This document shows, one piece after another, positions 33,565 to 45,068 of a stretch of DNA of 64,000 nt. Position 1 is the first letter of the stretch. Every line of letters starts with the position of its first letter. Made by a program: the position numbers and the translations under genes. This stretch comes from Adiantum capillus-veneris (Eukaryota > Streptophyta > Polypodiopsida > Polypodiales > Pteridaceae): contig CM043969.1 of assembly GCA_014529385.2 (NCBI GenBank), positions 12,112,648-12,176,647 on the forward strand, in the 5' to 3' direction. The notes under the pieces were generated by a model. The model worked only from the letters and a program-made list of their open reading frames with translations. It was not told the DNA's origin and ran no database searches.

Positions 33565-33654
33565 GGGAGAGCGTTACGTGCTCCTTGCTTGAGGGCGCCG
33601 AAAAACTCAGATCTGAGCTCTGAGTTTTTGGGCGTGCTCGGTTATTTTTTTAGC

Positions 33655-33778
33655 CCAGCCGGCGTCACTATGAGCGTCGCAAATTTCTTTGTAAATTTGC
33701 AACGCTCATAGCGACACTCATAGCGACGCCGGGAATTTTTTTCTTGAGCGTCGCTAATATGAATAGCCTCTTGTAGTG
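33655..33778. repeat. CACTA right TIR and subterminal repeats
   Basis: GCCGGCGTCACTATGAGCGTCGC, GCTCATAGCGACACTCATAG and GAGCGTCGC copies precede the terminal CCTCTTGTAGTG. They mirror the left subterminal region. The same region holds GCAAATTT/AAATTTGC inverted pairs. Confidence 0.9.
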
Positions 33779-33790
33779 AGGGGGGGCTAA

Positions 33791-36385
33791 TGATAGCCGT
33801 TTTTTGGCTCTCAAATTATGCCATAGTGAGTTACATCACCCAAAAAAAATCACCTAAACACTATGGACATCCTCACTTTTTCATTGTATATAGGCGTATG
33901 TGAGTTGTTACGGGACTTTTCCTATATCTCCTAAAAACCCCTCAGCTAGCTAGTTTAGCCAAATAAATAAATAAAAACAAAAACAAAAATATATTATGAC
34001 TCATTAGTGTGTAAATATATCATTGTATATAGGGACTAAATATAGGGAATTTTTTGAAATTTTTGGTATTTTTGTAAATATTTATACCTAAGTGTGCGTT
34101 TTATTAGACCTATGTATGTCTTCTATCTATCACCCTCTTGCACTATAAGTATATTTTTCATGGCCAATGTGTACATCTTCTAATCTTATAAATATTTTTT
34201 TCTTTTATACAAATCATCCCCATATTTCTATCCTCACTCTTGTGAAAACAAAAAATCAGTTTCTACTCTCTTAGTCACTTTTATTATATAATTTTCATTT
34301 ACTTGCATACTTTTTCCTCTTTCACCCAAATTAATACAAAAGAGGGACCATATCAAATTATTTCAATATCTTTTTTCATATCCATAAATTTTTTCATATT
34401 ATTTATATTTTGTAGTCATAATTCAAACATCATGTGTTCATTAAGCTAAAGTCCATGAATAGTCCACACATTAGTCTCACAATGCATATATTTTTTTAAT
34501 TACCAATAATCCTCCTCTATGCATGTGTAAAGTTAACTTGGATGCTTTGTATTATGATATGACTCATATAGGGGCTTCAAATTCAACAAAGAGGGGGCCG
34601 CTGAAGACTTTTGCTGTGAGAAATAACATGCGTTTTGGTGAGAATTTTGGCATCCACGTCCACTCCGAATTAAATAAAGTCATCAAAAGAAAAACCATAT
34701 CCCACAAGCTAAATAATCATCTCAATTTTTGGCATAATGTTTAGATCTATCATCGATGAGATATTAATTTTATCCTAGATCCCATTCTGCCCACTTCTTC
34801 TCATAAGTCACCCTAGTCTTTTATCACTTTCATTCACACTTCCACACACTCATTCCTCTTTATCCCTCACTCAAACCTGCACCTTCCCTAGTTTCTTTCA
34901 CCCTCTTTACCACTAACCTCCCCTCTCACCTCCATTAGCCCTCATATGAAGTCTAAATGTATATATACCATATCTATCTCTATTACCTCTTCTCTACGTG
35001 CGTAAAATTATGAAGTAGGCCATGCTTAACCTCTATAAAATTAAAAAATCTCGTCATCGAATCTTCATTTCATAATTGACGATTGACATCGACAACAAAG
35101 GCGTAAGGAAAAGAACAAGAAGAAGAAGAGGATTGACAGTTATTCTTGACAGTCTACACAAGGTAAGTCCAAGCTTCTTCAACGCTTCACCATCTCAAGG
35201 ATTCCCACTTCATTCACTATATCCTTTTATCATCAAACCTATTCTACCCATTGTAAATTGTACCACTAAATTTGTAGTGAGTACTAACACTAACCACTAA
35301 TCTTGTTATAAAAAATGCACCCTCTACTATCCACTAAAGTAGGCACTCCCAAGTTATTCACTCAAACCTCTCTTCTTTCAACCTCAATAATTCTCTCTCC
35401 TTGAGCCCACATTCATGTGACTCAAAGAATAAGAGAGACCTACTCTTATTTGAAATTAAAAAAATAATAATAATCCGTGTTTCTCTTAATAAAATTGATT
35501 AGGTTTAATCCTAATCGGGGCTTCCAAAACCCTAAAAATAGAGCCCTTCTCTTCTTTGTAAAAGAGATTCATTGCACACATAACATAGCACTCTCCAACC
35601 CTAGTTGTGTGAGGAGATTGTAAGCTTTGAGAGCTCTCTATCACATTATACTCATATGTGCATAGAGATGCTTTGAGGCTATTGAGAGGAATTGACTGAT
35701 GCCCTACTCTCCATCACATTTGTAGCTTCCACTTCCTCATAAATAAGATTGATAGTTTGGGGTGCAATTGTGTACAACAGCTACGTCTCTTCTTTTCAAA
35801 ATCAATTCGAAAAGTTGACTCAATGGCTTGTATAAGGTGAACTTGTCCTCAAGATTATTTGTGTCATTTCATGCTTTGTGGTTTTAAGGGGCTTGTTGAA
35901 TTGTTTACGTAGGACTAATTGTAAGAGGGTGATACGGTAGGAGGGCTCTTGTAACCCTAAGACACTGGTATAATGGAAATAAGATCAAGCCTTGTGTTGT
36001 CTCTCTAATTTTTCTAAGCTTCGAAGCATCTAATCTTTTAGGTCAGGATCTAGTTGTTCAATTTGATTTTTACTCTCTTCCAAATCCCTACGGTTGTAAA
36101 GGAATGTGTTTGTGTGACAATTTTGCATTCCTCTCTTTGTATGTTTGGCTACATACTATTTGCGTTCTCGTTCGCATCCAAAACTAAGTGGTGCCCCTTT
36201 CTTTTGTTGGGTTTGTTGTTGTCTTGTGTGATTATAGTCGTTCCAACTCCAATTGAGCAGCACGGGAGCCTTGAAGAGTGTTTAGAGGCCACTTCTCTTA
36301 TTGCTTCGCCCCAAACCACCCAAAATTAGCTTTGAGGAGTGTTTAGACGTCACTTCTCTTGTTTCCCGTCTCGGACCACCCAAAA
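33791..36385 (+). repeat. 3' LTR of copy A
   Basis: Starts TGATAGCCG after the polypurine tract and runs about 2.6 kb to the palindrome centre at 36385/36386. Its reverse complement matches 36386-38887 (copy B) with many substitutions and indels. For instance LDALYYDMTH and GPLKTF peptides are shared at 34550/38150, and GFPLHS-PF-IIK at 35200/37430. Short open frames inside are shared by drift rather than selection as far as I can see. A GAGTGTTTAGA-CACTTCTCTT segment is repeated near 36270 and 36335. Confidence 0.75.
35531..35541 (+). promoter_or_regulatory. TATA-like box in copy A 3' LTR (degenerate)
   Basis: CCTAAAAATAG stands where copy B has CTATAAATAG. It is followed in both by GAG..CTTCTCTTCTTT and GATTCATTGCACACATAACA, a plausible start region of LTR transcription. 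Transcription from here would run right, into copy B. Confidence 0.5.
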
Positions 36386-38887
36386 TTTTGGACGATCCAG
36401 GGCGGGCAACAAGAGAGGCAACCTCTAAACACTCATCAAGTCTCATGTGCTGCTCAATTGGGTATGGGACGACTACAAGCACACAAGACAACACCAAACC
36501 CACATCCAAATCCAACAAAAGAAAGGGGAATCACCTAGTTATGGATGCAAACTAAGATGCAAATAGTATGCAGCCAAACATGTAAAGAGACGATTAAAAA
36601 ATTATCACACAAACACACCCCAAACAGATTTTTCCACAACCGTAGGGATTTGGAAGAGATTAAGATAGAGAGTACAAATCAACTTGAACAACTAGGTTCT
36701 TGCCTAAAAGATTAGATGCTTCCAAGCTTAGAAAAATTAGAGATACAACACAAGGTTTGATCTTATTGCCATTATACCATTGTCTTAAGGTTACATGAGC
36801 CCTCTTACAATTAGTCCTAGGCAAACAATTCAACAAGTCCCTTAAAGCCACAAAAGAAGAGACGTAGCCGTTGTACACAATTACACCCCACACTATCAAT
36901 CTTATTTATGAGGAAGTGAAAGCTACAAAGGTGATGGAGAGTAGGGCATCACTCAATTCCTCTCAATAACCTCAAAGCATCTCTATGCACATATGAGTAT
37001 ATGTGATAGAGAGATCTCAAAGCTTACAATCTCCTCACACAACTAGGGTTGAAGAGTGCTATGTTATGTGTGCAATGAATCTCATTTATAAAGAAGAGAA
37101 AAACTCTATTTATAGTCTTTTGGAAGCCTCGATTAGGATTAAGCCTAATCAATTTTATTAAGAGAAACACGGATTATGATTTTTTAAAAATTTCAAATAA
37201 GAGTAGGTATCTTTTATCCTTTGAGTCACATGAATGTGTGTTCAAGGAGAGAGAATTATTGAGGTTTAAAGAAGAAAGGATTGAGTGAATAACATGGGAG
37301 TGCCTACTTTAGTGTGGATAGTAGAGGGTGCATTTTTTACAACAAGGTTAGTGGTTCGTATTAGTAATCGCTAAAAGCTTAGTGGTACAATTTACAATAG
37401 ATAGAATGAGTTTGATGATAAAAGAATATGGTGAATGAAGTGGGAATCCTTGAGATGCTGAAGCCTTGAAGAATCTTGGACTTACCTTGTGTAGATTATC
37501 AAGAATGACTGCCAATCTTCTTCTTCTCTTTCTTACGCCTTCGTTGTCGATGTCAATCACCAATTATAAAAATGATGATTTGATGAGGGGATTTTCCAAT
37601 TTTGTAGAGGTTAAGCATGGCCTACATGCTGAATTTTATGTACGTAGAGAAGAGGTAAGATGAAATTACGATTTAGAGGTAATAGAGAGAGATATAGATA
37701 TGGTGTATGTACATGTAGAGTTCATATGAGGGCTAATTGAGGTGAGAAGGGAGGTTAGCGGTGAAGAGGGTGAAAGAAACCATGGAAGGTGTAGATTTAA
37801 GTGAGAGATAAAGAGCAATGAGTGTGTATGTGGAAGTGTGAATGAAAGTGAGAGAAGACTAGGGTGACTTGTGAGAAGAAGTGGACAGACTGGGGTCGGC
37901 AATAAAATTCATATCTCACCAATGATAGCTCCAAAAACTATGCAAAAAATTGAGGTGATTATTTAGCTTTTGTGATATATTTTGTTATTTGAAGACTTTA
38001 TTCAATTCAGAGTGGAGGTGAGCGCCAAAAATCCCACTTAAACGCCTGGTTTTTCTCACTACAAAAGTCTTCAATGGCCCCCTCCTTGTTGAATTTGCAC
38101 AATGCATCCAAGAGTGAGCCCCTTCATGAGTCATATCATAATACAAAGCATCCAAGGTATCTTTGCACGTGCATGGATGAGGATTATTCGTGAATAAAGA
38201 AATATATACATGGTGTGACAAATGTGTGGACTCTTCATGGACTTTAGCTTAATGAGCACGTGGTGTTTGAATTATGAGTACAAAATATAAATAATATTGA
38301 AGAATTATGGATATGAAAAAAGATATGGAAATCATTTGATATGGTCCCTCTTTTGTATTATTTTGGGTGAAAGAGAAAACAATATGCAAGTGAATGAAAA
38401 TTATATAATAGAAGTGACTAAGAGAGTAGAAACTGATTTTTTGTTTTCACAAGAGTAAGTATAGAAATGTGGGGGTGATTTGTATAAAAGAAAAAAATAT
38501 TTATGAGATTAGAGGATATACACATTGGCCACAAAAAATATATTTATAGTGCAAGAGGATGACAGAAGACATACATAGGTCAAATAAAACACACACTTAT
38601 GTATAAATATTTACAAAAATACCAAACATTATAATTAAAAATCCCTATATTTAGGCCCATTATACAATACAATATTTACACACAAATGGATCATAATATA
38701 GTTTTATTTTTATTTTTATTTATTTATTTGGCTCAACTAGCTAGCTGAGTGGTTTTTAGGAGATATTGGAAACTCACACATGCCTATGTACAATGAAAAA
38801 GTGAGGATGTTCATAGTGTTTATGTGATTTTCTTTTGGGTGAGGTAGCTCACTATGGCATATTTTGAGAGCCGTAAAAAGGCTATCA
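36386..38887 (-). repeat. 3' LTR of copy B
   Basis: On the minus strand it starts TGATAGCC at 38887 and runs to the shared palindrome CCAAAATTTTGG (36380-36391). It aligns with the copy A 3' LTR throughout. The join leaves the two LTR ends back to back with no unrelated DNA between them. Confidence 0.75.
37106..37115 (-). promoter_or_regulatory. TATA box in copy B 3' LTR
   Basis: On the minus strand CTATAAATAG is a good TATA match. It is followed about 30 bp later by GATTCATTGCACAC, also conserved in copy A. Transcription would run left, toward copy A, and converge with that from the copy A promoter. Confidence 0.6.
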
Positions 38888-39466
38888 TTGGCCCCTCCCC
38901 CTACCCCCCTCCTTAGATAATGGTACATTCATGTACCATTTATCCAATCCACAACATGTAGATCTTGTAACATCTGTCTTTGTCTACTTTCATCTTTCTT
39001 GAAGGATCTTTATTGTATGGTTAGAAAACCTTATGTGATGTGAAAGTTTCTCTCCAACACTAATAGCATGATGTAATGAAGTGGCTGAGTAAACCACCTC
39101 CATTAAAAAGTTTCCACAAGCACCCCCCAGGATCAAAGATCTTGAAGTTTTTTTCCCAAAGAGAGGTGTATGGTATGTAATCACCTATTGAATTTGGTTG
39201 AAGAACCTTGTAGCTCTTATTATTGTACATCATTGCTTCCCCCGCCATGAATGTGATATAAAAGATAGATTACTCTTCCTTCTCAGTAAAGTTGATGTAT
39301 CTGCTACGATCTTCAAGAGCTTGTATGAGCATATCTCTGAACTCTAGCTCATAAAATTCATTCAACCTGAGTAGGCTCATCAAGTCAAAAACTCCAAGAC
39401 CTTCATAATTTAGGAAGGTTTGTCACATGCCTCTAGATGCTATCTAAAGGTGTCGCCAAAAGTTTA

Positions 39467-41561
39467 CTACATAAGTTGACGATAGACCAATGTTTCTATT
39501 GCTTCCAACACGAAGAGAATAGATTTTGGTAAGGAACTACACAAGATCCACATGTAGCAATCTGTACATTTTTCATCTATGAAGAAGACCAAAAGTATCA
39601 CGATGTGAGACCTCCATACACTAAAGAGACAAATGTAGAAAGTTTGGAAATATCTGTCAATCACCAGGTGTTTATAATTTTCAAAACTTAGAAGGGTATG
39701 ATTCCCAGGATAAAAGGCATATGTGAAGAGCAAAGAGGTTGACTCAGAAGAGATGAAACCCAATGTTAAATTGATGGGATCTTCAAAAGCTTGGAATTTC
39801 TTGCTCGGAGACAACCCCATGAATGAAAAGCCACCCACTAATACACCATTGGAGAGAATAATAGTCTTTTGATGGTTTTCTTTTATGATCCTATTTTCTA
39901 CTACTCTCCCATGTTCGCCATCCACTTCTAAGCCCCACCCTTGGCAAGGTTGAAACTCCTCACGTTGTACTGACTTAAAAGTTGATGGATTACTTTCTAA
40001 ACTTGTGAAATCCTTGGCTTCTTGTATGGTAGGGTCTTCCATGCTTAGCACACATGGTTCATACAAAAGCTTTTTGACTTCCTCACATACTTCTTGAAGA
40101 TGATCCTCACATGAATCCGCTTTACACTCTTCTACTGTGTTTTGGAGTAGGTAGTCCATGTCCACAGTCGTTTCTCTGTGATCAATGTAGTCCATGATAT
40201 CCCCACCTATGGTTTCCTGTTCTTCTTCGCTCTCTTCTTTAAACAAGACACACTACCATGAGAATTTTCCCTAGGATCAAAGTTACCTTTGAGGTCTTCA
40301 TTCTCCATAGAGTCACGCTGCAAAAAATATTTGCCTGTTTTGACTAGAGATTGGTCCTCCACTGAAAGGTTGCATATATCCATTATTGAATCATCCTTAA
40401 TGTCATTTGAGATATCTTGTGCCGATTGTTGTAGGCTTTTGATAAGGTAGAAGAAAGAGAGGCCACATTCGAGCCTCTATGATATACTTTAGCACTTGAA
40501 TCATCAGTTGGCATGTAAACATCATCTTCAATATTTGTCGGAGTAGAAAGAAAGAAATATGATAAAGGAGATGATTCCTTGATGATAGAAACCATTTTTG
40601 ATGTAGAAGTACTTCTGAAACTTCCTCCTAGCAATAGTGATTGCTTCTTCAAAGGTAGAGGGTTCACTACAAGTAACATGAGAACTTTCCCTAGGATCAA
40701 AGTTACCTTTGAGGTCTTCATTCTCCATAGAGTCACGTTGCACAAAATCTTTGTCTGTTTTGACTAGAGATTGGTCCTCCATTGAAAGGTTGGATATGTC
40801 CGTTATTGAATCATCCTTACTGCCATTTGAGATATCTTGTGCCGATTGTTGCAGGCTTGTGATAAGGTAGAAGAAAGAGATGCCACATTTGAACCTCTAT
40901 CATACACTTTAGCACTTGAATCATCAGTTGGCATGTAAACATCATCTTCAATATTTGTCGGAGTAGAAAGAAATAAATACGATAAAGGAGATGAATCCTT
41001 GATTGAAACACTTTCCTGGTGGTCGGTTCTTCCAGCATGATGGAAACCATTTTTGATATAGAAGTACTTGTGAAACTTCCTCCGAGAAATAGTGATTTCT
41101 TCTTCAAAGGTAGAGGGTTCACTACAAGTAACCTTTGTCTTTATAAAGGAAGACAATCCAAAAATAAATTGATCCATCTTTACATAATCTGGAAAAGTAG
41201 AATTAAATCCACATCTTTTCCATTGATGTGGAAAATCCTCCTCATAAGCAAAGTAGTCTTCACCATGTTGTTGAAGTCTCCTCAATGAAGCCCATGCTTT
41301 CTCTGTTGTTGGCACTTTAGAGAATATGGTCTTCAAGGCCTTGGAGATCTGGGTATATCCGTCTTCAATCTGAGAATATGTACTCCAAAACCATTGATCA
41401 TCGTAGTTTCTAAGACTTAGCAACAGAAAATCCCCTTTCTCAATGTCATTCCTTTTGCCAAGGATATGGCAAATCATTATAAAGTCATCAAGAAAATCAT
41501 CAACATATTCTTTTAATTTTCCAAAGAATATTGAGATATCCTCAAAGGTATAGCATGCCAT
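39467..41561 (-). pseudogene. Gag-like protein of copy B
   Basis: The frame from 41561 (252 aa) reads FGKLKEYVDDFLDDFIMICH, WASLRRLQQHGEDYFAYEED, MDQFIFGLSSFIKTKVTC, SEPSTFEEEITISRRKFHKY and Ser/Asp-rich sequence, the retrotransposon gag pattern. A second long frame (40246-39467, 259 aa) has DYIDHRETTVDMDYLLQNTV, LYEPCVLSMEDPTIQEAKDF, FQPCQGWGLEVDGEHGRVVE and NLTLGFISSES and is unrecognised. A 420-bp tandem duplication separates the two. No zinc knuckle, protease or RT was found. It is better preserved than copy A. Confidence 0.6.
40256..41123. repeat. About 420-bp tandem duplication in copy B
   Basis: CCCTAGGATCAAAGTTACCT (about 40270) recurs near 40690, and the following TTTGAGGTCTTCATTCTCCA, GAGATATCTTGTGCCGATTG and ATTTGTCGGAGTAGAAAGAA blocks all occur twice. 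At about 40670 ACTACAAGTAAC, which continues CTTTGTC at 41123, is joined to CATGAGAA. It duplicates the end of the gag frame and is absent from copy A. Confidence 0.85.
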
Positions 41562-42344
41562 AGTCTCTAAATGCTAGAACCACACAAAGGTTAGTTCCAA
41601 AAAATCATTTTTGCACATGACATGCAATTAACCACACAGAGTCTTGATAGGACTTTCAACAAAAATTCTAAATTCTTGTGTGAAAATGTTTTTTTTTAGT
41701 TTTATGCCAATCCATACCATAAGGCTAAATAAATTTTTGTTGTCTTGAAATTAAACTATGCACTCAAAACTATTTTGCTAAGCTGTGCTAGAACGTAATG
41801 AAAACATGCACGTCAAAGGATGTTGATAGTCAAGAAGAGGTAAGATGACGGGGTTTGGTGATGCAAGAATTTCTCCTACTCTTTGAGCACAAAACATGAA
41901 CACCATTCGTTCAAAATGGATATTCCTACTAATTGCAACGTTTATTCTACTATGTGGAGTAAAATGAAAGGAAAAAATCTCTCTTCTTGGATCATTATCC
42001 ATGAGCTATGCATTACCTAGCTCTTAAAATAGAACAAAAATATATATGTCCAAACTAAGGTCGTATCTAATGAGAGGCAAAATAAAAGGATTTACTAAAG
42101 CATTTATTTTAGCCAACCCAAGAGGACCCAAGGTTCTACAAATATTTGGGATTACTAGGAGAATAGAAGCTAAAACCCTTTCCTCACAAACATAGCCATT
42201 GACCCTTCACCATCTCTTCCAAAATCCAAGTACATACAACTAGACATGGACACTATATGCGCACACACACACATAGAATAGACTAGATAGTGAAAGCATG
42301 CAAGAGAGAAGATGTAGACATGATTTTTGCACATACACTTAGTA

Positions 42345-42349
42345 TGTGT

Positions 42350-42422
<73 letters not shown>
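42345..42422. repeat. (GT)n(GA)n microsatellite
   Basis: About 40 bp of GT followed by about 36 bp of GA. A separate GA tract lies at 42766-42808. Between 42148 and 43005 I see no gene; the open frame 42170-42601 is driven by the repeat. Confidence 0.95.
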
Positions 42423-42426
<4 letters not shown>

Positions 42427-42763
42427 ATTTTTCACAAGAATGGCTTAAAATCCAAGCCCACAAACTCCACGGTGTCAAGGGATTTGTGTTCGAAAGGTGA
42501 GCCAGGAAGGCGTGAGGCCTTTGGCTATGAGAGATGTGAGGAAGAGAGTTGCAGCAGACACAATTAATGTAGATAAAGCTTAAAATTGATATCTTGAACA
42601 AGATTCTGAAGCTTGATTATCCAAAGCGGACAATTAACAGTACCACTTCTTAAATTAAATGTTAATTGTGGAGTTTAAGCTCCTTACATCGGTTTAATCT
42701 GCCTCCATTGGGCTGCCAAGATCGCCTTCATAATATTCCTCTCCTTAGTTCTTCCTCTGCTGC

Positions 42764-42812
<49 letters not shown>

Positions 42813-43005
42813 ATTATCGTCCTCGGAGGTCAAATATGACCTCTGGGACCAAAGTTACATGTGATGTAGTATGTTTATGGCTGATGAGTTACTCTCGATG
42901 CTCCAAAATTGTAGTGATGAGAGTCACAATGGAGATCCCACACTGTGGCTGGGAGAGGAAAGTATGTAGGTCTACGTTATGGTTGAAAACGTGAGAGAAG
43001 CAAGT

Positions 43006-43374
43006 TCAGATGTGACCAAAAGCTGAGCACTCTAGTAGTGTGTGGTACTCACACTCTTGAACTTGTAGTGAGCATAATGTGCATAGCCGATTTGACTCTT
43101 CTCCATTGCCCCAACGCCTTATCTTGTATCGAAGGAAATGGGAGCTAAGACGAATAGCTACGATAGTGAGTATCGCCGACAAGGGGACATGCTCAAGCAT
43201 GTAAATGTGAGTATGGTTTCCTCTTTTAGCGAAGAACATGGTTTTGTAGTTGGGGGCAATATGGGTTGTGTAATGTATGAAGCATGAACCACCGGATTTC
43301 TCCCAAGCCGTAATACATTGGCGTTGTAGAAAAGCTTCATTCACTTGGGAGTCAATTGAAGCATCATGTAACAA
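43006..43374 (-). pseudogene. Non-LTR retroelement tail with zinc-binding motif
   Basis: A 122-aa minus frame contains IAIRLSSHFLRYKIRRWG-like sequence (IVAIRLSSHFLRYKI, RRWGNGEESNRLCTLC) and QVQECEYHTLLECSAF. The R(L/F)xSSHxLRxExGRW...R.C..C......E.E.H.L..C pattern is that of the C-terminal zinc-binding tail of RTE/CR1-type or zf-RVT LINE proteins. The RT itself is absent. Identification rests on this motif alone. Confidence 0.5.
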
Positions 43375-43480
43375 GTGTAATGCATCTCATCTCCCAAATC
43401 ACTTCTTTATGTCTTGTATCCATCCCGTGCTCAAGATCTTGCTTTTATGCATCTTTTGAACTTTTTTGCTTGCTTCCCAT

Positions 43481-43707
43481 TGTTACCATATACATGTGGT
43501 AGTGATGTGTGTGAACACACTAGGACCGACGGGGCATTTTTTCCCTCTTTAGGAGGTTTTTCCCCCCGTGCATTGTATATACGCCCATCACTCTAGGGCT
43601 ATCTATCTTTCTATAGCACACTAAGTAATACACTCTCAGTTGTGTGCCTTGAGCTTCATTCGTCTTCTCCAAGATGTGTGTGTTTTCTTGCAACCCTAAT
43701 TCCAACA
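43481..43707 (+). repeat. 5' LTR of the copia element
   Basis: Starts TGTTACC and ends CCAACA directly before the primer site, giving TG...CA ends and a 227-bp LTR. A TGTATATACG box at 43574-43583 is a plausible TATA element. With no 3' partner, the left border is inferred. Confidence 0.65.
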
Positions 43708-43709
43708 AT

Positions 43710-43726
43710 TGGTATTAGAGCAGGTT
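43710..43726 (+). other. Primer-binding site (initiator-Met tRNA)
   Basis: TGGTATTAGAGCAGGTT differs by one base from the usual plant TGGTATCAGAGC(A) site complementary to the 3' end of initiator-Met tRNA, and lies 2 bp after the LTR end. Confidence 0.85.
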
Positions 43727-44070
43727 GCATCCTCCAGGGCTTAGTTGCCAGCAGCTCCAGCACACACCTGCTCGCTTTCTCCAATTTCAGTGAGCTTTGG
43801 CGAGCGTTCGTAGGTCAATATAAATTTTACGAAGGCTCGTAGAGATCAGTCTGCTCAGATTTCTGATTCGAGCTCATTTCGGGCTCCGTTTCCATTATAG
43901 ACAGGTCTGCACATGCAATTTCGTCATTTAGTGTAGAATTTCTGTCAGTGCCATTTTTTGTATAACAGGTCCTATATAGTCTATTGAGGGTTGTGCTATA
44001 TAGCACATGCTAGTCTCACTCAGTTTCTCCTCATTTTGGGCAGTTTTCACACCAGGTGCAGACATTTTCC

Positions 44071-45060
44071 ATGGTTGACAACAACACAGATGTGTTAAAG
44101 ATGTTTGCTACTAAGGACAGGTTGGATGGGGACAATTACCCTATGTGGGCTTACATGATGCAACATGTTCTTGTGTCAAAGGGCGTCTGGAATATTGTGT
44201 AGGGCATTAATGTATCTCCTGGTTCTGAGGATGTAGGCGATATTGAGGATGTTGCAGGTCTTGCTGCAAGGATTGTTGCTATTAGAGTTGTTTTGCCTAC
44301 GGTAGAACAAGCTCGTTGGGATGTAAAGGATGCGCATGATCATGCATTGATTTTGTTGTCTGTAAAGCACACCATTACTCCTCACATTCGTTCAACAAAA
44401 TCTGCAAAACAGGCTTGGGATATTTTGGCTGGTCTTTATGCAAGCCGCAATGAGCCAAAAATTGCTTTGCTGCATAAAGAGATGGAATCGAAGAATATGC
44501 ATGAGGAAGATGATATAAACACTTTCCTTGCTGGTGTCAAGGATATCATTGAGCAACTTATTTCTACAGGTGAAGTCATTTCAGATAGTTCCCTTGTGCA
44601 GACTGTTCTTGATTCCTTGCTAGATCTTACCAGACTTTTGCTAGTACTTGGAGACTTATGACCCAAGGAAATCCCGAAGTTGTGAAGTTTGATGCATTGT
44701 GCACAATGTTGTTGTAAGAGTCACTTTCTAGAAAGAACAGGTCTAGACAGCGTGCAGGTGAACAGGCTTTTATTGCTTCTCAAAGAAAGGGTGGTAATAG
44801 CAATGCAGCCACTTCTTATGGTTCTACTGCAAGTGGAAAAACTTATGTTCCCAATGCTTCTACTGTCAGCATTTCGTATGGCAATTCTGGTGATAAGGGC
44901 AAAAAGAAGATGCGTTGCCATTATTGTGAAGTTAATGATCGCTTGATCAAGAAGTGTCCTAAGTTGAAGGCCAAAGAGGCTAAGAAGAAAGAGGGTGGTT
45001 CCACTACAAATGGAATCATTGTTGAGTCTTCTGTGAAAGGAGACTATGTTGCTGATGTTG
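44071..45060 (+). pseudogene. copia gag
   Basis: From the ATG at 44071: MVDNNTDVLKMFATKDRLDG, NYPMWAYMMQHVLVSKGVWN, a stop, then ALILLSVKHTITPHIRST, KQAWDILAGLYASRNEPKIA and DINTFLAGVKDIIEQLISTG. This is the UBN2/copia gag pattern. A frame slip near 44640 leads to a basic Ser-rich part and a zinc knuckle at about 44910-44960 (CHYCEVNDRLIKKCP), where the His of CX2CX4HX4C reads Arg. Gag forms the particle and binds RNA. Confidence 0.8.
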
Positions 45061-45068
45061 ATGCAGAA

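Larger units (their letters stand above)
25860..33778 (-). mobile_element. CACTA (En/Spm) DNA transposon, 7919 bp
   Basis: The ends are CACTACAAGAGG (25860) and CCTCTTGTAGTG (ending 33778), exact 12-bp inverted repeats starting CACTA. They are flanked by the 3-bp direct duplication AGG at 25857-25859 and 33779-33781. Subterminal GCGACGC/GCGTCGC repeats are dense at both ends. Two genes typical of plant CACTA elements lie on the minus strand, plus a captured host gene fragment. It inserted into the polypurine tract of retrotransposon copy A, so it is younger than that copy. The intact ends and duplication imply a fairly recent insertion. Confidence 0.95.
22591..36385 (+). mobile_element. Gag-only LTR retrotransposon, copy A (interrupted by a CACTA element)
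   Basis: A 5' LTR starts TGATAGCTG at 22591 and a 3' LTR starts TGATAGCCG at 33791. The internal region between has a gag-like frame but no protease, RT, RNase H or integrase. A G-rich polypurine tract before the 3' LTR is split by the CACTA element at 25860-33778. Copy B (36386-42147) is the same family in the opposite direction. This fits a non-autonomous TR-GAG/LARD-type element that would need enzymes from an autonomous relative. The family name is unknown to me. Confidence 0.7.
36386..42147 (-). mobile_element. Gag-only LTR retrotransposon, copy B (5'-truncated)
   Basis: The reverse orientation of copy A: 3' LTR (38887 down to 36386), polypurine tract (about 38888-38915), internal region to 42147. 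Similarity to copy A stops at AAGGTTCTACAAAT (42147; equivalent to 23057 in A), before the 5' LTR, so the 5' end is missing. Divergence from A is clear (my rough impression is 10-20 percent in coding parts, uncounted), so they are probably separate insertions rather than one recent inverted duplication. Confidence 0.7.

Noticed and set aside
33113-33623. Overlapping ORFs in three frames
   Set aside because: They follow TG/CT/GA dinucleotide repeats and have no protein signature.
34523-35300. Two ORFs conserved between the 3' LTRs of copies A and B (MTIDIDNKGVRKR..., LDALYYDMTH...)
   Set aside because: Sharing is explained by LTR homology. They have indels between copies and no known domain, so they are not called genes.
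36282-36555. Convergent short ORFs at the head-to-head join
   Set aside because: They translate the palindromic LTR ends in both directions and have no independent support.
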